Origin: JACKJA01 sp050297015 | Lineage (GTDB): Bacteria > Pseudomonadota > Alphaproteobacteria > Micavibrionales > Micavibrionaceae | Direction: 5' to 3' | DNA length: 16,116 nucleotides | Assembly: GCA_050297015.1 (NCBI GenBank) | Contig: JBNKRZ010000042.1 | Span: forward strand, 1 to 16,116 | Shown here: positions 14,033-16,116 of the stretch, piece after piece | Layout: the number at the start of each line of letters is the position of its first letter | How positions within the stretch are numbered: the stretch's first letter is position 1 | Made by a program: the position numbers and the translations under genes | Notes under the pieces: model-generated | Database searches by the model: none | What the model was told of the DNA's origin: nothing | Seen by the model: the letters and a program-made list of their open reading frames with translations, nothing else

Positions 14033-14125
14033 AAGAGGAAGTTATCACTCTGCGATATATATTATTTTTTGTGAACACGAAAAATATTAGGCATAACAAA
14101 ACCGCAAAACAAAAAAGGGAAAAAA

Positions 14126-14644
14126 ATGGCTGATAACGATAATGCAAAATTCATCACTGGTGATTACGTAGTTTATCCGGCACACGGCGTTGGTCGGGTT
14201 GATGATGTGAAAACAGAAATTATCGGCGGCATGGACATGACGCTTTACACAATTTCCTTCGAAAAAGACCGTATGCGCCTGAAAGTTCCGGCTATGAATG
14301 TTGAACGCGTTGGCCTACGTAAATTGAGCACGGAAGACCGCCTGAAAGACGCCATTGAAACTCTGAAAGGCCGCAGCCGCGTACGCCGCACCATGTGGTC
14401 CCGCCGTGCAGCCGAATACGAAACAAAAATTAATTCGGGTGATCCGGTTGCCATCGCGGAAGTCTTACGCGACTTGAAACGTAGCAATGATGAATCTGAG
14501 CAATCATACAGCGAACGCCAAATTTACCAATCCGCTCTGGAACGCTTGGCCCGCGAAGTTGCCGCTGTTGAAAAAATCACGGAAATCCAAGCCTCTGAAC
14601 AGCTAGAGGAAATGATGGGCCGTCTCGACAAGGCTGCCGCTTAA
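14126..14644 (+). CDS. carD: CarD/CdnL family transcription regulator
   Basis: CarD/CdnL binds the RNA polymerase beta subunit and stabilises open promoter complexes, notably at rRNA promoters. The 172-residue protein has the N-terminal Tudor-like RNAP-interaction domain (about 8-65: FITGDYVVYPAHGVGRVDDV, then YTISFEKDRMRLKVP) and a helical C-terminal domain (about 70-170) with the conserved tryptophan in RRTMWSRRAAEYETKI. AGGGA about 7 nt before the ATG is the ribosome-binding site. It follows fdxA, has a long leader with its own promoter, and ends at a strong terminator. Confidence 0.96.
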   Translation: MADNDNAKFITGDYVVYPAHGVGRVDDVKTEIIGGMDMTLYTISFEKDRMRLKVPAMNVERVGLRKLSTEDRLKDAIETLKGRSRVRRTMWSRRAAEYETKINSGDPVAIAEVLRDLKRSNDESEQSYSERQIYQSALERLAREVAAVEKITEIQASEQLEEMMGRLDKAAA

Positions 14645-14672
14645 CAAGCCGCTTTACAAAAATTTATTTTTC

Positions 14673-14708
14673 AAAAGCCCTCATTATTTTCCGATGGGGG
14701 CTTTTTTT
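14673..14708 (+). terminator. Rho-independent terminator of carD
   Basis: A 12-bp stem (14673-14684 with 14694-14705, one G-U pair) encloses a 9-nt loop. The run of seven T at 14702-14708 provides the U tract. It begins 29 nt after the carD stop and isolates carD from the next gene. Confidence 0.92.
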
Positions 14709-14751
14709 ATGACGCAACATAAAGAGACAAATCCACAACTGTGGATATATT

Positions 14752-14779
14752 TTGTATGCATCTGATTTTCTTGTATAAT
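14752..14779 (+). promoter_or_regulatory. Candidate promoter for the phosphatase-like gene
   Basis: TTGTAT (14752-14757) and a perfect TATAAT (14774-14779) are 16 nt apart. The -10 overlaps the ATG at 14778, so if this promoter is used the mRNA starts near 14786 and translation must begin downstream. Confidence 0.45.
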
Positions 14780-15665
14780 GAAGGTGATTCTGGGAACTTC
14801 TTCTCCCTTTGCTTTTGACATCATCTTTATCAGGTTCTTCACTCTCGTGTATCAAGAACTTTCAGACAATCGCTTTACAAAACTCGGCAAGCCCGCGCGC
14901 ATATGGGCTGTGCCGGCGATTCATGGAGATAAGGACCGCCTCACAGCTATCCACGATGCTTTACTAGAGCGTTTTTGCCCCGGCGACAGACTCGTCTATC
15001 TCGGAAACTATACAGGCTACGGCTTAGCCTCCCGCGCAACCATCGATGAATTACTAACCTTCCGCCGCCTCCTTTTATCCCTGCCGGGAATGAGAATTGA
15101 TGACATCGTTTACTTACGGGGCATACAAGAAGAAATTTGGCTTAAGCTTCTCCAACTGCAATTCGCCCCGCACCCTTCGGATGCGCTTTTATGGATGCTC
15201 GGCAACGGACTAAGTCACACGCTTGAATCATACGGGATCAGTCCCCATGACGGCATCATCGCCGCGCAGGAAGGCGTTATGAGCTTAACACGCTGGACCA
15301 GCAAAATACGCGATACCTTACGCCGCCAGCCGGGGCACGATACATTCTATACACAGATGCGCCGTGCCGCTTTTACACCGCAAGACACAGCCTACCCCAT
15401 GCTTTTCGTCCATGCAGGGATAAACCCTGCCCGCGCCCTAAACGATCAAGGGGATTCTTTTTGGTGGGCCGGAAAAATGTTCAGCGATATCGTCATTCCA
15501 TATGAGCCTTTTCAAAAGGTTGTTCGCGGCTTCGACCCCTCGCATAAAGGCGTCCATCTAAACTGTGTGACCGCAACTATCGACGGTGGCTGCGGCTTTG
15601 GCGGCCCCCTCACCTGCGCGGGCTTTGAGCCAAACGGCACGCTTTATGAGATGCTGGAAGTCTAA
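14778..15665 (+). CDS. PPP-family metallophosphatase-like protein, probable pseudoenzyme
   Basis: The fold signature of PPP/ApaH-like serine-threonine phosphatases is recognisable across 295 residues, but the metal-binding residues are replaced. The block normally GDIHG reads PAIHG (46-50; Asp to Ala), GDYxDRG reads GNYTGYG (76-82; both Asp lost), RGNHE reads RGIQE (114-118; Asn and His lost), and the late GH becomes GF (251-252). Non-catalytic signatures survive: FVHAGINP (210-217), FWWAG and IDGGCGFGGPLTCAGF (268-283). No stop or frameshift is present, so loss of chemistry with retention of the fold is likely. The start is uncertain: the ATG lies in a candidate -10 box and the first 23 residues look unlike protein, so GTG 14847 is a serious alternative. 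It lies between carD and rpoH. Confidence 0.75.
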   Translation: MKVILGTSSPFAFDIIFIRFFTLVYQELSDNRFTKLGKPARIWAVPAIHGDKDRLTAIHDALLERFCPGDRLVYLGNYTGYGLASRATIDELLTFRRLLLSLPGMRIDDIVYLRGIQEEIWLKLLQLQFAPHPSDALLWMLGNGLSHTLESYGISPHDGIIAAQEGVMSLTRWTSKIRDTLRRQPGHDTFYTQMRRAAFTPQDTAYPMLFVHAGINPARALNDQGDSFWWAGKMFSDIVIPYEPFQKVVRGFDPSHKGVHLNCVTATIDGGCGFGGPLTCAGFEPNGTLYEMLEV

Positions 15666-15775
15666 ACATACCCTTTCTCTATAAAAAACGAAGGGTTTAA
15701 ATATCTCCGCCGTTCAAAGAACAGTGAGATTAATTCCCTACCCCCAAAAGAAATTTTTTATTTTGTGATCCAGCC

Positions 15776-15795
15776 TTTGTAAGCGCGCGTACAAA
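15776..15795. promoter_or_regulatory. Near-perfect 20-bp palindrome upstream of rpoH
   Basis: TTTGTA (15776-15781) and TACAAA (15790-15795) flank AGCGCGCG. The whole 20 bp matches its own reverse complement at 18 positions. This is the typical shape of an operator for a dimeric regulator. It lies 75-94 bp before the rpoH ATG. The rest of 15666-15869 is AT-rich; a 6-bp ACCCTT/AAGGGT hairpin at 15670-15696 could be a weak terminator. Confidence 0.4.
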
Positions 15796-15869
15796 AACTA
15801 CAAACAAAAGAGAACAAATATAGTCTTATATTATTTTAAAAGCCCTAACCCTAAAAAAGGCACAAAAAA

Positions 15870-16116
15870 ATGAACTACATAGACGATATACAAACCCGCG
15901 AATCAAATATGTCCTACATTCGCCACGCTATGAACGCCCCCTTGTTAGAGCGTGAAGAAGAGCTAGGCTTGGCACGACGATGGAAGGAGAAAGGCGACAA
16001 AAAAGCCCTTCATCGTCTTGTAAACGCTTATGCGCGCCTCGTTATCGCGATGACGGCCAAATTTCGTCACTATGGCTTGCCGCGCGGCGACCTGATTCAG
16101 GAAGGCAATATCGGAC
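15870..16116 (+). CDS. rpoH: RNA polymerase sigma-32 factor RpoH (3' truncated by window edge)
   Basis: Alternative sigma factor for heat-shock genes. Only the first 82 codons are in the window. They contain the RpoH-like N-terminus (SNMSYIRHAMNAPLLEREEE), the LARRWKEKGDKKALHRLV helix of region 1.2/2.1 and the start of region 2 (NAYARLVIAMTAKFRHYGL, then PRGDLIQEGNIG), which binds core polymerase. AAAAAAGG ending at 15860 is the Shine-Dalgarno, 9 nt before the ATG. The call of RpoH over other group 2/3 sigmas rests on this N-terminus and on the carD neighbourhood. A near-perfect palindrome lies upstream. Confidence 0.9.
   Translation, partial: MNYIDDIQTRESNMSYIRHAMNAPLLEREEELGLARRWKEKGDKKALHRLVNAYARLVIAMTAKFRHYGLPRGDLIQEGNIG

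Noticed and set aside
14664..14855. Minus-strand 63-codon frame between carD and the phosphatase-like gene
   Set aside because: It runs through the carD terminator and the next promoter, and the translation resembles no protein.
1..16116. CRISPR array, prophage, IS element or toxin-antitoxin pair
   Set aside because: No regularly spaced repeats, transposase, integrase (other than XerD), phage or toxin genes are visible; the RHH gene has no toxin partner.

Overview
The window is a stretch of alphaproteobacterial chromosome, mostly core housekeeping genes on the + strand, with roughly half G+C. The lineage evidence is the gene set and order: xerD next to accA, a small J-domain gene before cobS and cobT, a RHH_4-type ribbon-helix-helix protein, and fdxA - carD - (phosphatase-like gene) - rpoH. 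No phage, IS, CRISPR or plasmid genes are visible. I cannot name the genus.

Layout. 3-875: xerD, truncated at the window's left edge. 991-1941: accA. 1952-2371 (-): a ribbon-helix-helix protein whose start is fixed by a perfect Shine-Dalgarno. 2536-3141: a J-domain protein, apparently on a leaderless transcript. 3145-3207: a long palindromic repeat. 3251-4270 and 4451-6202: cobS and cobT, with a promoter and a C-rich tract between them. 6211-6438 (-): a small unknown protein. 6565-6623: a second copy of the palindromic repeat. 6677-9528: an overlapping operon of hisS, a secreted protein of unknown function and deoC. 9525-9926 (-): sufE, which shares its stop-codon bases with deoC. 10100-11419: clpX, without clpP or lon. 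11530-13439: a DHH phosphoesterase and an LD-carboxypeptidase. 13513-14644: fdxA and carD, with a strong terminator after carD. 14778-15665: a PPP-phosphatase-like protein that has lost its metal-binding residues. 15870 to the end: the start of rpoH.

The genes serve chromosome dimer resolution (XerD), fatty-acid synthesis (AccA), AAA+/VWA chelatase work (CobST), translation (HisRS), deoxyribose-phosphate breakdown (DeoC), Fe-S assembly and use (SufE, FdxA), protein quality control and heat shock (ClpX, RpoH), peptidoglycan recycling (LD-carboxypeptidase) and transcription initiation (CarD).

I see no complete undescribed multi-gene system. The best leads are the predicted dead phosphatase between carD and rpoH, a signal peptide that seems to be encoded by a dispersed palindromic repeat, an unusual eukaryote-like and compositionally mosaic HisRS, the structured leader of carD, and a near-perfect 20-bp palindrome upstream of rpoH.
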